Assembly (NCBI GenBank): GCA_944320725.1
Contig: CALUIM010000001.1
Location: 1 to 64,000 of the forward strand
Origin: an uncultured Coriobacteriaceae bacterium
GTDB taxonomy: Bacteria > Actinomycetota > Coriobacteriia > Coriobacteriales > Coriobacteriaceae
DNA length: 64,000 nucleotides
Direction of reading: 5' to 3'
The position numbers and the translations under genes are program-made. The notes below the pieces were generated by a model. It saw only the letters and a program-made list of their open reading frames with translations. It searched no databases and was not told the origin of the DNA. Positions 51,231 to 62,785 of this stretch are shown one piece after another (position 1 is the stretch's first letter; each line of letters begins with the position of its first letter).

Positions 51231-52466
51231 TTACCCCTGTCCTTCCACCACATTGTCCCATCCAAGCAGATGGGCGCCCTCGTCGCTCAAGACGTAGGTG
51301 AGCGGCCGCTTCGATACGCGGTCGAGCAGGCCGCGCTGCTCAAGACGCTTGAGAACCGCGCGCGCCACCGCCAGGGAAACCCCCAGAAAGGCCGCAATGT
51401 CGTTCGATCGAATCTCTTGGTACAAATCGAAGAGGGAGCGCTGAGTCGCATAGAAGAGTACGTCGCGTTCACGCTCATCCCACTCTGCAGTACGCCCTGA
51501 AATCACGTCGTAGGCATGATCGATCTGGTCTTGCTTCTCCTCAAGATCGGCAATGAGCGCATCCTGCGCCTGCAGCAGCAAATCGCAGATCATCAGAACA
51601 AACGATGTCGCTTCACTTTGATTGACCGGATGCTCCACCGTTTTGAACGCCTTGTAATACACTGCCTTGTTCTCGGCAATCGTACGCGAAAGCGAGAGCA
51701 CTGTGGGCTGCGATAACGGTCGTGCCAGCTGGAGTGCAAGCAGGTAGCGGCCGGTTCTTCCGTTGCCGTCAAAGAACGGATGGATGTACTCAAAGAGGAA
51801 GTGGCAGAGCGCCGCGCAAAACACTTCAGGGATGTCCTCCCGATGCGCAAGCCGAAGCATCTCCTCGATGTAAGGCGCAATGCGGTCGGGAGCAACGCCA
51901 ACGTGAACGCGCTTGCCCCCGGCGCCATACAGCTCGACACCGTCCCTTCGGAACAGGCTGTCTCCCAGCTCGCACTCCGGCGCGAGCGTATCGCCCACAA
52001 CAGCATCATAGATGCTGCGTATTGCTCCAGGGGTCTCCGGAAATGAGGCATTGTTCTCGGTAATACCAAGATATAGCTGAGCGAATTCCGCAAACGGCGC
52101 ATGGTTATCGGTCGTCGCCTCGAGCGCATCTTTAATCTGCCGGCGCGTGCTATATACACCCTCGATCTCGTTGCTTGATACCACCTCGTCACCAATGAGC
52201 GAGCGAACATATGCGCCCAGCGCAACGCGGGGCAACTGCCGCCACAACGCAGACACGCGGCGCTCTTTGCGCAAAATCTGCTCGTGCGCAACCGAGAGCT
52301 GCCGAGGGACCGCCAGGAAAAGCTCGCCATGCTCGAGCATGATGCCCGTTCGAAATGTCGATTCTGCCTCAAGGCGCTCGCACGCCACACGCTCCGCACG
52401 AGCGAAGCGCTCAGGCGTGCTGTCGAGATACAGCACCTTGCGTATGGTTGGATACTCAAACGCCAT
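51231..52466 (-). CDS. Fic-family AMP transferase with winged helix
   Basis: 411 residues. The active loop HPFFDGNGRTGR (229-240) is canonical, so NMP transfer is expected. The N-terminal inhibitory helix motif SNEIEG (98-103) matches (S/T)xxxE(G/N), a class II (Fic2) arrangement in which the glutamate blocks ATP binding. The C-terminal ~100 residues include a winged helix (IRSNDIAAFLGVSLAVARAVLKRLEQRGLLDRV read in blocks). Typical of self-regulated Fic proteins of unknown target. The gene stands alone behind composite repeats. Confidence 0.92.
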   Translation of the reverse strand: MAFEYPTIRKVLYLDSTPERFARAERVACERLEAESTFRTGIMLEHGELFLAVPRQLSVAHEQILRKERRVSALWRQLPRVALGAYVRSLIGDEVVSSNEIEGVYSTRRQIKDALEATTDNHAPFAEFAQLYLGITENNASFPETPGAIRSIYDAVVGDTLAPECELGDSLFRRDGVELYGAGGKRVHVGVAPDRIAPYIEEMLRLAHREDIPEVFCAALCHFLFEYIHPFFDGNGRTGRYLLALQLARPLSQPTVLSLSRTIAENKAVYYKAFKTVEHPVNQSEATSFVLMICDLLLQAQDALIADLEEKQDQIDHAYDVISGRTAEWDERERDVLFYATQRSLFDLYQEIRSNDIAAFLGVSLAVARAVLKRLEQRGLLDRVSKRPLTYVLSDEGAHLLGWDNVVEGQG

Positions 52467-52503
52467 AACCGCTCCTTTTCGACGATAACGGCAAGTGTAG
52501 CAT

Positions 52504-52571
52504 ATGCTAAACGCACAAATTGGCTGTTTTGTGCGTTTTGATCTTATTTTTGGAATGCTAAATGCATAAAT
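52504..52571 (-). promoter_or_regulatory. Direct and inverted repeats upstream of fic
   Basis: ATGCTAAACGCACAAAT (52504-52520) recurs as ATGCTAAATGCATAAAT (52555-52571), 15 of 17 identical. Overlapping the first copy, AAACGCACAAA (52509-52519) is inverted as TTTGTGCGTTT (52528-52538). GCATATGC (52500-52507) is palindromic. The set lies 40-105 bases ahead of the start. Confidence 0.65.
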
Positions 52572-52630
52572 ATCCGATTTTCAGCGTTTACATTCTCCCA
52601 TAGCCACTCAAAACGCACGGACCTTCATTG

Positions 52631-52665
52631 CACAAAAGGCGCACCCGGATGTGGATGCGCCTTTG
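52631..52665 (-). terminator. Terminator after the LCP gene
   Basis: AAAGGCGCA / TGCGCCTTT (52635-52643, 52656-52664); minus-strand TTTTG follows the stem. Confidence 0.8.
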
Positions 52666-52702
52666 CATGCTTGGCTGTGTTCGGCTGTTCGCGCGACGAG
52701 GC

Positions 52703-53896
52703 CTACTCCTCGCTGGATTCCTCGGAACCCTCGCCGTCCTCGCTTGAGCTTGAGCCACTTGTGGTGGCCGTACCGTAGCGCCAATCCTTATTGCTGTTGT
52801 TGTACAGATCGCCCACGGTGGCCGATCCGCCATCGCCCTTGCCCATGGACTGCGGGCCCTGCGGATCCTCGCCCGCGTTGACGCGCTCCATCATCTCCTC
52901 GAGCTTGTCCTCGTACACGAAGACATAGCTCTGACCGTCGATGTAGGTGTCCTCGCCTGCCCACGAGGGGATGTTTGCGGAGTACATGTTGTTGATGTCC
53001 ATACCGCGCATGGCGTTGATGAGCGAGATGATGTCAGCGGGGCTCAGCGACGTGTGCACCATGTCGGCGAGCGACTCGAGCAGCGCCGGAACCGACGCAA
53101 TGTCGAGGTTGTTCAAAATCTTATCGGCCAGCGCGCCAATGACCATGCGCTGGTGGCGCATACGCGTGTAGTCGCCGTCGGCGAACTGATGGCGCGCGCG
53201 GCTGAACGTGAGCGCTGCTTCGCCGTCCATGTGCTGCTGGCCCGCCTCGATCACAACGGGACCCGCCTCGGGGTCGTCGACCTCATCGCCCTCGGGCACG
53301 TTGATGTCGATTCCGCCCACCGCGTCGACGAGCGCCTTCATGCCGTCGAAGTTAATCTCGGCGTATTCCGAAATCTCAACGCCGCAGAGCTCGTTGACGG
53401 CCTCGACCATGTCGTCGGCGCCGCCGTAGGAGAAGACCGCGTTGATCTTCACGGTGCTGCCCTTATAGGTGAACTTGGTATCGCGCGGCACCGAGATGAG
53501 CGTGACCTGCTTCTGCGTGGGGTCAACGCGTGCCAGAATGATGGAGTCGGTTCGATAGGTCTCTTCGCCGGGACGACCGTCGGTGCCCAGCAGGAGCATA
53601 TAGAACGGCTCACGGGTCACGTCGGTATCAACCAGGATGTTGAGCAGGTCGGTCGTGATGATCTCGCCGTCGTTCAGGCGGGAGAGCACGGTGGAAAACC
53701 ACATGCCCGCCGCCGCGACCGCCGCGATGAAGACGCCGCAGAAGCCGAGCAGGATGCCGCGGCGGATAGCGCGACCGCGCCTGCGCTGACGGGAGCGCTC
53801 GGTATAGCGGCTCACGTTCTCACGGCTATAGATGCGGCTCGCTGCGCTCGAGCTGGGGCGCCTCGCCTCCTGTACCGGCTTCTTGCGAATGCTCAT
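52703..53896 (-). CDS. LytR-CpsA-Psr (LCP) family cell-wall glycopolymer ligase
   Basis: 397 residues. Basic N-terminus rich in Arg/Ser, one membrane helix (about 47-67), then the extracellular LCP domain with LLLGTDGR, YRTDSIILARVDP, SVPRDTK, INAVFSYGG and FSRARHQFADGDYTRMRHQR, whose Arg residues bind the polyprenyl pyrophosphate substrate. The tail is Ser/Glu-rich. LCP enzymes attach teichoic-acid-like or polysaccharide chains to peptidoglycan. It starts 10 bases after murA with a weak ribosome site, suggesting coupling. Confidence 0.92.
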   Translation of the reverse strand: MSIRKKPVQEARRPSSSAASRIYSRENVSRYTERSRQRRRGRAIRRGILLGFCGVFIAAVAAAGMWFSTVLSRLNDGEIITTDLLNILVDTDVTREPFYMLLLGTDGRPGEETYRTDSIILARVDPTQKQVTLISVPRDTKFTYKGSTVKINAVFSYGGADDMVEAVNELCGVEISEYAEINFDGMKALVDAVGGIDINVPEGDEVDDPEAGPVVIEAGQQHMDGEAALTFSRARHQFADGDYTRMRHQRMVIGALADKILNNLDIASVPALLESLADMVHTSLSPADIISLINAMRGMDINNMYSANIPSWAGEDTYIDGQSYVFVYEDKLEEMMERVNAGEDPQGPQSMGKGDGGSATVGDLYNNSNKDWRYGTATTSGSSSSEDGEGSEESSEE

Positions 53897-53906
53897 GGGC
53901 TCGATC

Positions 53907-55190
53907 CTAATCGTCGGTGGGATCGGGCACGCTCACGCGCTCAACGCGCGCCCCCAATCCAATCAGCTTGTCACAGAACCGCTCGTACCCACGATCGATA
54001 TGGTGAATCGCAGAGACATCGGTTTCACCCTCCGCCACAAGACCGGCAACAACGAGTGCCGCACCGCCGCGGAGGTCGGGGGAAACTACCTGCGCACCAG
54101 AGAAATGATCGACGCCGTGTACGATGGCATGATGGCTCTCGATGCGGATGTTGGCCCCCATGCGCTGGAGCTCGGAGGCAAACATGAAGCGGTTTTCAAA
54201 GATATTCTCGGTAATCACGGAGCTGCCGTGCGCGAGCGCGGAAAGCACCATGACCTGAGCCTGCATATCGGTGGGGAACCCCGGGAACGGGAGCGTTTGA
54301 ATATCCACCGGGCGAAGCGACTGCGCGCGGTGCACCCGCACGCCGTCTTCGATGCGCTCGATGGGAACACCCATGAGCTCGAGCTTCTTGAGCACCATGC
54401 CCAGGTGATGCGGCGTGAAGCCGGCAACCTCGACGCCTTCCTCTGCTGCGGCAAGTGCGCCGGCAACGATAAAGGTGCCCGCCTCGATGCGGTCGCCAAT
54501 CACGCGATGCGCCACGGGATGAAGCTCGTCGACGCCCTCGATGGTTACCACGGGCGTGCCGGCGCCTTCGATCTTGGCACCCATCTCGTTGAGCATGTTG
54601 GCGAGGTCGACAATCTCGGGCTCGCGCGCGGCGTTATCGATCACCGTCGTACCCGCGGCACGCACCGCGGCCATGATGAGGTTCTCGGTGGCGCCCACGC
54701 TGGCAAACTCGAGCGTGACCGTCGTGCCCGTAAGGCCGTTCTCGGCACTTGCATAGATGTAGCCGTGATCGGTGTCGAACGAAACACCGAGCGCCTCGAG
54801 GCCCAGAATGTGCATATCAATCTTGCGCGCGCCCAAGTTGCAGCCGCCGGGCATGGCGATCTTCGCCTTGCCAAAACGGCCCAGCAACGGGCCCATAACC
54901 GCCGTGGAGGCGCGCATCTTGGCAACCAGCTCGTAGGGGGCTTCCCACGATGCGACCGCAGAGGTATCAATCACGAGCGTATGCTCGTCGCGCACCTCGA
55001 TGGTGGCGCCCATGCGTTTGAGCACCTTGCCCATAACATGCACGTCTGAGATGTTGGGAACGTTCTCGAGGGTGGTAACGCCGGGGGCAAGCAGGGTTGC
55101 TGCCATGAGCTTGAGTGCCGAGTTCTTAGCACCCGAAACATGTACGCAACCGGCAAGATCATGTCCGCCGAAAACGCGAATGATATCCAA
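53907..55190 (-). CDS. murA: UDP-N-acetylglucosamine 1-carboxyvinyltransferase
   Basis: 427 residues. SGAKNSALKL near the start, active-site loop PGGCNLGARKIDMH with the fosfomycin-target Cys, GDRIEAGTF, and FPGFPTDMQAQ. First committed step of peptidoglycan synthesis. The start codon is TTG (55190): no ATG or GTG fits, and MDIIRVFGGHDL matches the family N-terminus. It follows atpC and precedes the LCP gene. Confidence 0.95.
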   Translation of the reverse strand: MDIIRVFGGHDLAGCVHVSGAKNSALKLMAATLLAPGVTTLENVPNISDVHVMGKVLKRMGATIEVRDEHTLVIDTSAVASWEAPYELVAKMRASTAVMGPLLGRFGKAKIAMPGGCNLGARKIDMHILGLEALGVSFDTDHGYIYASAENGLTGTTVTLEFASVGATENLIMAAVRAAGTTVIDNAAREPEIVDLANMLNEMGAKIEGAGTPVVTIEGVDELHPVAHRVIGDRIEAGTFIVAGALAAAEEGVEVAGFTPHHLGMVLKKLELMGVPIERIEDGVRVHRAQSLRPVDIQTLPFPGFPTDMQAQVMVLSALAHGSSVITENIFENRFMFASELQRMGANIRIESHHAIVHGVDHFSGAQVVSPDLRGGAALVVAGLVAEGETDVSAIHHIDRGYERFCDKLIGLGARVERVSVPDPTDD

Positions 55191-55242
55191 AACTTGCTCT
55201 TTCTGCCCGAGGAACGCTACCGGGGGTGCATTCTACCAGATG

Positions 55243-55635
55243 CTATGCACGGAGGCGAAGTTTGCACCACGCTATCTCATTATAGAGATAGGCTCGATGT
55301 GCATCGTTTTCACGCAAATTACTCAGCTGGTCTTCAAATTCCTGCTGCTCGGCGCGAACCTCATCGGCATTGACCACGGCCATGTCGCATGCGCGCGCCG
55401 CAAGCACAACCACCTCGTCGCCGGTAATCTCGGCATACCCACCGATGATGGCAAACTCGTGGTCGACCGTGCCCATGGCCGTATCGCTTACATGCAGATA
55501 GCCCTTGTTCAAGGTGCAGATCTCGTTGGCATGACCCGGAAGCACACCCAGCTCGCCATCGGTGGAAGGCAGCGCGATGAACGCCGCCTCCCCCTCATAT
55601 TCCAAATGCTCGGGACACACGATCCGAACGCGCAT
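55243..55635 (-). CDS. atpC: ATP synthase epsilon subunit
   Basis: 130 residues: N-terminal beta-sandwich (GEAAFIALPSTDGELGVLPGHA, FAIIGGYAEITGDEVVVLA) and a C-terminal helical hairpin (DEVRAEQQEFEDQLSNLRE). Part of the F1 central stalk. Last gene of the atp operon. Confidence 0.94.
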   Translation of the reverse strand: MRVRIVCPEHLEYEGEAAFIALPSTDGELGVLPGHANEICTLNKGYLHVSDTAMGTVDHEFAIIGGYAEITGDEVVVLAARACDMAVVNADEVRAEQQEFEDQLSNLRENDAHRAYLYNEIAWCKLRLRA

Positions 55636-55637
55636 GG

Positions 55638-58003
<2,366 letters not shown>

Positions 58004-58007
58004 GGGG

Positions 58008-59618
58008 CTAGCTCTCCTCGGTCTCGGTGTCCGCCGGCTCCGCGGCCGTTTCGTGACGGCTCGCGAAATCGGCCTTGAAATCGGCGATTGCCTGGGTGAG
58101 CTGGGTATCCAGGTCGCCCTCGATCTTCTCGGTGCGCAGGCGCTCGAGCAACATGCCGTAGCTGTTGTTGAGCGTGCTTACCAAACCGTCACGGAACTCG
58201 AGCACCTGCGAAAGCGGCAGGTCGTCGATAAATCCCTTGTTGCCGGCAAAGAGCACCGCTACCTGCTCGGCCACGTCGAACGGGCGGAAGCGCGGCTGCT
58301 TGAGCAGCTCCGTCATGCGCGCACCGTGCGTCAGCTGCTGCTGGGTCGCGGCATCCAAATCGGAGCCAAACTGCGCAAAGCCGGCGAGTTCCTGGTAAGA
58401 GGCCAGGTCGAGGCGAAGGTTACCCGCCACCTGCTTCATGGCCTTCGTCTGCGCGGCACCGCCCACGCGCGATACCGAAATGCCCACGTCGACGGCCGGA
58501 CGCTGGCCCTGGAAGAACAGGTCGCTCTGCAGGTAGATCTGGCCATCGGTAATGGAGATGACGTTCGTGGGGATGTATGCCGAGACATCGCCGTCCTGCG
58601 TCTCAATGAGCGGCAGCGCCGTCATGGAGCCGTAGCCGTTCTCACGGCTCAGCTTGCAGGCACGCTCGAGCAGACGCGAGTGCAGGTAGAAGATGTCGCC
58701 AGGATAGGCCTCGCGTCCCGGCGGACGGCGCAGCGTGAGCGACATCTGACGATAGGCGACGGCCTGCTTAGAGAGGTCATCGTAGACCACGAGCACATGA
58801 CCGCCCGGGTTATCGGCGCTGGCGGGCTTGCCGTCCTCGCCGTTGTACATGAAGAACTCACCAATCGCGGCGCCCGCCATGGGGGCGATGTACTGCATCG
58901 GCGCCGACTCCGCCGCCGTGGCGGAGACGATTACCGTGTAGTCGAGCGCGTGGTGCTCCTCGAGGATATGACGGATGTTGGCAACCGTGGAGGCCTTCTG
59001 GCCAATGGCCACGTAGATGCAGATCATGCCCTTGCCGCGCTGGTTGATAATCGCGTCGATGGCAATAGCGGTCTTGCCGGCCTTGCGGTCGCCGATGATG
59101 AGCTCGCGCTGGCCACGGCCGATGGGAATCATCGCGTCGATGGCCAGAAGACCGGTTTGTACCGGCTCGCACACGGGCGTGCGGTCAATCACGCCGGGCG
59201 CCTTGAACTCGATGGGGCGATAGTGCGTGGTATGGATGTCGCCCATACCGTCGATGGGCTGGCCGAGCGGGTTGACCACACGGCCGAGCATGCCGCGACC
59301 AACCGGGATCGACATGATGCGGCCGGTGGTGCGGCACTCGTCGCCCTCCTTGATAACGGCAACGTTGCCAAAAAGTACGGCGCCAACCTCATCGCGCTCG
59401 AGGTTCTGGGCAAGGCCGTATACGGTCTCCCCCGTCTCGGAGCTCGTGAACTCAAGAAGCTCGCCCGACATGGCGCTCTTCAGGCCGGAGACGTGGGCGA
59501 TGCCGTCGCCCACCTCATCGACACGGCTGACTTCCTGCGTGTCGACGGTGGCGGCCAGGTTATCGAGACGTGCCTTCAGCACGTCGGCGATGCTCTTGGC
59601 ATCGATCATCTCAGACAT
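58008..59618 (-). CDS. atpA: ATP synthase alpha subunit
   Basis: 536 residues from the ATG at 59618, preceded by GGAGGTGAC; upstream in-frame ATGs lie inside atpH and are less likely. Walker [47 protein letters not shown] in blocks, and SISRVGG-like NISVSRVGG region are canonical. Overlaps atpH by 8 bases. The C-terminus has an acidic extension. Confidence 0.96.
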   Translation of the reverse strand: MSEMIDAKSIADVLKARLDNLAATVDTQEVSRVDEVGDGIAHVSGLKSAMSGELLEFTSSETGETVYGLAQNLERDEVGAVLFGNVAVIKEGDECRTTGRIMSIPVGRGMLGRVVNPLGQPIDGMGDIHTTHYRPIEFKAPGVIDRTPVCEPVQTGLLAIDAMIPIGRGQRELIIGDRKAGKTAIAIDAIINQRGKGMICIYVAIGQKASTVANIRHILEEHHALDYTVIVSATAAESAPMQYIAPMAGAAIGEFFMYNGEDGKPASADNPGGHVLVVYDDLSKQAVAYRQMSLTLRRPPGREAYPGDIFYLHSRLLERACKLSRENGYGSMTALPLIETQDGDVSAYIPTNVISITDGQIYLQSDLFFQGQRPAVDVGISVSRVGGAAQTKAMKQVAGNLRLDLASYQELAGFAQFGSDLDAATQQQLTHGARMTELLKQPRFRPFDVAEQVAVLFAGNKGFIDDLPLSQVLEFRDGLVSTLNNSYGMLLERLRTEKIEGDLDTQLTQAIADFKADFASRHETAAEPADTETEES

Positions 59619-60096
59619 GGGAAGCGTCACCTCCATCGGTTTCATCCGCTGCGACCAGAGCCTCGCGTGCGGCGGCAAGCTGCGTCTTCACCGAGACGTC
59701 GCGGCGGCTGCCGCGTGCCTCGACGATAATGCCGCCGATGATCGAGGGGTCGACGCGCTCGATCAAAAAGACGCTGCAGCCAAAATCGGCCTCGTAGCGC
59801 TTCTGAATCTGTTCGCGCAGGTCGTCATCGAGGGGCACCGCGGTGGTGACGGTCACGCCCACCACATCGTCGTCGGCCTCGCACATAACGCGGTAGGTCT
59901 CGGCCACCTCGGGAAGCAAGTCGAGCTGGCCGCGTTCGAACATCGTGGTGAGAACCGCCAGGACCTCGGGCGCGGCACCTGCGATCGCATCAAGGGTGCG
60001 ACGGTCCTGGAACACACGTCCCTCGGACTTCGCAGCCTCGAGCAGCGAGCGCGCATAGGTTTCGAGAACCCGATTCTCCCTGCGACTAGTTGACAT
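59611..60096 (-). CDS. atpH: ATP synthase delta subunit
   Basis: 161 residues. N-terminal helical domain ([13 protein letters not shown]) and the C-terminal [20 protein letters not shown] segment, with [21 protein letters not shown], typical of delta/OSCP. Connects F1 to the b-subunit stalk. Overlaps atpF by 11 bases. Confidence 0.94.
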   Translation of the reverse strand: MSTSRRENRVLETYARSLLEAAKSEGRVFQDRRTLDAIAGAAPEVLAVLTTMFERGQLDLLPEVAETYRVMCEADDDVVGVTVTTAVPLDDDLREQIQKRYEADFGCSVFLIERVDPSIIGGIIVEARGSRRDVSVKTQLAAAREALVAADETDGGDASHV

Positions 60097-60679
60097 TCAG
60101 GCTCCCCGCTTCCTGGATATACCGCTCGATGAGGCGGCGCTGCTCGCCGTCCTCGTCGAGGGTCTTCTCGACGATCTTGGAAGCAACAGAGACGGAGAGG
60201 TCCGCGATGGAGCCCGCCGCCTCAGCATAGATGGCGCGACGCTCGTCCTCGGCATTCGCGTGGGCGCGCGCAACGATCTCCTCAGCCTCGGCATGCGCGG
60301 CGGCGATGATGCGCGAGCGCTCCGCCTCGGCGTCCTGGCGTGCGGCGAGCACGATCTCGGCAGCCTGACGGCGCGCGTCGGTTACCAGCTCATCGGATGC
60401 CGCGCGGTCCTCGATGGCCTTCTGCTTGGTGCGCTCGGCCTCGTCGAGACTCTCGGCGATGCGCTTCTCGCGCTCCTCCATCATCGCGGTGATCTGAGGC
60501 CACGCGAGCTTGCTCAGCACCACGAGGATGATGAGGAAGGCGATGAACGCCGGCACAAACTCAGCCGGGTTGGGAATCAAGATGCTGGCACCGCCCGCCG
60601 ATTCCTCGGCGAACGCCACGGCAGGCGCGGCAAGCGTGCATGCCATCGCTGCCAGCATGGCGCGATTCATGGTTTTCAT
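60086..60679 (-). CDS. atpF: ATP synthase b subunit with N-terminal signal-like sequence
   Basis: 197 residues. Residues 1-24 look like a cleavable signal peptide (MKTMNRAMLAAMACTLAA then AFAEE). The expected membrane helix follows (about 38-60, FVPAFIAFLIILVVLSKLAW), then a long charged stalk helix (ITAMMEEREKRIAESLDEAER). Normal b subunits of about 160 residues begin with the membrane helix. AAGGAGTC ribosome site at the first ATG. Confidence 0.93.
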   Translation of the reverse strand: MKTMNRAMLAAMACTLAAPAVAFAEESAGGASILIPNPAEFVPAFIAFLIILVVLSKLAWPQITAMMEEREKRIAESLDEAERTKQKAIEDRAASDELVTDARRQAAEIVLAARQDAEAERSRIIAAAHAEAEEIVARAHANAEDERRAIYAEAAGSIADLSVSVASKIVEKTLDEDGEQRRLIERYIQEAGSLNVN

Positions 60680-60713
60680 AATGACTCCTTCTGGGACAAC
60701 GTGAGCAGATTCC

Positions 60714-60905
60714 CTAGGAGATGAGCGTCACGACGAAGCCGATGAGGCCGAGTGCCTCGGTGAACGCGGACGCCAGGATGAAGACCGTGAAGGCACGACC
60801 CTGAATCTCGGGCTGGCGAGCCATGGCGCTCGTTGCGCCGAACGCAGCAAGACCAATTGCGATACCGGCGCCGATAACACCGAGACCATATCCGATAACT
60901 CCCAC
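60714..60905 (-). CDS. atpE: ATP synthase c subunit
   Basis: 63 residues from a GTG start with AAAGGAGG, shorter than the usual 70-85. Two helices around the polar loop ARQPE; the ion-binding Glu is in FTEALGLIGFV. The Gln of helix 1 and the Ser/Thr and Tyr after the Glu that mark sodium-binding rings are absent, so proton coupling is likely. Confidence 0.94.
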   Translation of the reverse strand: MGVIGYGLGVIGAGIAIGLAAFGATSAMARQPEIQGRAFTVFILASAFTEALGLIGFVVTLIS

Positions 60906-60987
60906 AATTCCTCCTTTGTCGTGCGCGTATGCGCGAGATACCTATCTCAAAGGGCGCAAAGCCCTAAGATGCCAACGTGCGTGCCGC

Positions 60988-61785
60988 CTAGTGTGCGTCG
61001 GCCTCGGCGATCTGAATGTAGACCGCCGAAAGCACGGTGAACACGTATGCCTGCACGAACGCCACGATGAGCTCGACAGCGTAGATAATCAAGAGAATGA
61101 GCAGCCAGGCAATGCTGGGCAGCGCACCCGCCACGGTTGCAGCGGTTGCCTGCTCGAGCATGGGCTCGGCAAAAAGCGCCGCCATGATGGAGAACGACCC
61201 CATAACGATATGGCCGGCGAACATATTGCAGAACAAACGAATGGCCAGCGTGATGGGGCGCAGCAGCAGCGAGAAGACCTCGATAACCCACACGAACACG
61301 TTCATGGGGAACGCCACGCCAGCAGGCGCCAGGCTCTTCCAATAGCCAATGAAGCCATGCTTTTTGCAGCCGTAGTAGATGAAGTAGACAAACGAGCACA
61401 GCGCAAGCGCCGCGGTGCAGCCAATGGCACCGGTGCCCGGCTTCATGCCCGGGATAAGGCCGATGAAGTTGTTCACGAGGATGAAGAAGAAGACCGTGAC
61501 CAAAAACGGGAAGTGCTTCTTCCAGTTCGTTCCCACCACGCCCTTGGCGACATCGTTCTCCACGTACTCGATAATGTACTCAACACCATTGACGAACGTG
61601 CCGTGCGGAACGAGCGTCTGGCGCTTCATGAACGCGAAGATCAGGATGCAGAACACCGCCGCGGCAACAAGAAGCCAAAACGAGTACTGCGTGAGGCCGA
61701 CCGTGAGGTCGCCCACCACCGGCGCGGAAGAGAACTCAGCGACGAGATGCTGGATCTCATCGGAAAGCTGCTCGAAAGCGTCCAA
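60988..61785 (-). CDS. atpB: ATP synthase a subunit
   Basis: 265 residues, five to six membrane helices. The essential Arg lies in the helix ITLAIRLFCNMFAGHIVMG; PFLVTVFFFILVNNFIGLIPG is the upstream hallmark. The start is TTG at 61785 with GGAAGG 8 bases before it; no ATG fits the N-terminus. Confidence 0.94.
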   Translation of the reverse strand: MDAFEQLSDEIQHLVAEFSSAPVVGDLTVGLTQYSFWLLVAAAVFCILIFAFMKRQTLVPHGTFVNGVEYIIEYVENDVAKGVVGTNWKKHFPFLVTVFFFILVNNFIGLIPGMKPGTGAIGCTAALALCSFVYFIYYGCKKHGFIGYWKSLAPAGVAFPMNVFVWVIEVFSLLLRPITLAIRLFCNMFAGHIVMGSFSIMAALFAEPMLEQATAATVAGALPSIAWLLILLIIYAVELIVAFVQAYVFTVLSAVYIQIAEADAH

Positions 61786-61823
61786 GATTCACACCTTCCC
61801 ATCAACCGACAACGTCGGTCCTG

Positions 61824-62126
61824 TCACGATTCGCTTCGCACCATCACCGCCACGGCCGCACCGATAAGACAGACGAGAAACCCCGCCGTCTCGCCGATAG
61901 CAACCGCAACGAGCTCCGCAGGCGCGAACAGGCGCGCAAGCACGATCACGAGACCGGCCACGCCGCATGACACCATAAGGCCAAGGACCCCTTGCACCAT
62001 GCTGCCCCTGTTCTCGCCAGCGATCACATGCCTGAGAGCCCAGGCAAGCGGCGCAAACGCGAACACGCCCGCAACGATTCCCAACGCGACGGGCACCACA
62101 TGGAGTGACAGGTCAAATCCGTGCAA
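61824..62126 (-). CDS. AtpI-like small membrane protein
   Basis: 100 residues from a TTG at 62126 with GGGAGGAAC upstream. Four hydrophobic segments (about 8-28, 38-54, 57-72, 76-93) and little else. Position at the head of the atp operon and layout match AtpI/uncI-type proteins, which help c-ring assembly or magnesium supply. Sequence identity to AtpI is not obvious, so the name is positional. Confidence 0.65.
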   Translation of the reverse strand: MHGFDLSLHVVPVALGIVAGVFAFAPLAWALRHVIAGENRGSMVQGVLGLMVSCGVAGLVIVLARLFAPAELVAVAIGETAGFLVCLIGAAVAVMVRSES

Positions 62127-62192
62127 TCGTTCCTCCCTGTGCCATGCGATGCGCGGCGCCCAAGACCGTACGAGCGTTGCAACATATCGTAG

Positions 62193-62243
62193 CCCGAGAG
62201 GGTGCAAAGTCAAGAACGTACACGTTCCGTGCACCCTCTCGGG
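62193..62243 (-). promoter_or_regulatory. Inverted repeat between rpiB and the atp operon
   Basis: CCCGAGAGGGTGCA (62193-62206) and TGCACCCTCTCGGG (62230-62243) are perfect 14-bp arms around 23 bases that contain AACGTACACGTT. On the minus strand the first arm can instead fold alone as CACCC-GAGA-GGGTG with a GNRA tetraloop. No T-run. It lies about 70 bases ahead of the first atp gene. Confidence 0.65.
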
Positions 62244-62255
62244 TGATAGATATCC

Positions 62256-62720
62256 TTAGGCTACGGCGCCGGGACGACCGGTCTCGTCGAGCTTGGCAAT
62301 CTTGGCAACACGCTGAGCGTGGCGACCGCCCTCGAACTCGGTGGTCAAGAAGACCTTCACGATCTCCTCGTTCTCCTCGAGCGTGATGAAGCGGCCGGAA
62401 AGGCAGATCACGTTGCCGTTGTTGTGCTGGCGGAACAGCTGGGCGAAATCGGGGCGCGTGATGCTCGACGCGCGCACGCCAGCCACCTTGTCGGCAGCAA
62501 GCGCCATGCCGATACCGGTGCCGCACACCAAGATGCCGCGATCAGCCTCGCCAGAGGCAACGGCGCGAGCAACGGGCTCGGCATAATCGGGATAGTCGAC
62601 GCTTTCCTCGCTTGTGGTGCCAAAATCGGTCACCTCGCAGCCAAGCTCATCTTTGAGATAGGAGATGAGCTGCTCTTTCTGCTCGAATCCGCCGTGATCG
62701 GAAGCGATGGCAACACGCAT
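62256..62720 (-). CDS. rpiB: Ribose-5-phosphate isomerase B
   Basis: 154 residues. Opens with VAIASDHGGFEQKE; catalytic Cys in GILVCGTGIGMALAA; RQHNNGNVICLSGRFIT. Interconverts ribose-5-P and ribulose-5-P, supporting the same pentose pool the phosphoketolase drains. AAAGGAGC ribosome site. The frame extends upstream only as a glpK shadow. Confidence 0.95.
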   Translation of the reverse strand: MRVAIASDHGGFEQKEQLISYLKDELGCEVTDFGTTSEESVDYPDYAEPVARAVASGEADRGILVCGTGIGMALAADKVAGVRASSITRPDFAQLFRQHNNGNVICLSGRFITLEENEEIVKVFLTTEFEGGRHAQRVAKIAKLDETGRPGAVA

Positions 62721-62775
62721 GTGGTGCTCCTTTCGTGCGTTGGTAACGGAGCGGGTGAGGGGCCCCGCACCCCGT

Positions 62776-62781
62776 ATTATA
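62776..62781 (-). promoter_or_regulatory. Candidate -10 for rpiB/atp transcription
   Basis: A perfect minus-strand TATAAT about 55 bases ahead of rpiB, next to the glpK stop. No clear -35 is found. The hairpin GGGTG...CACCC (62753-62772) lies between it and rpiB. Confidence 0.3.
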
Positions 62782-62785
62782 TCCA

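Noticed and set aside
60714-60905. Sodium-coupled c ring
   Set aside because: The Gln in helix 1 and the Ser/Thr and Tyr after the Glu that form the sodium site are absent.
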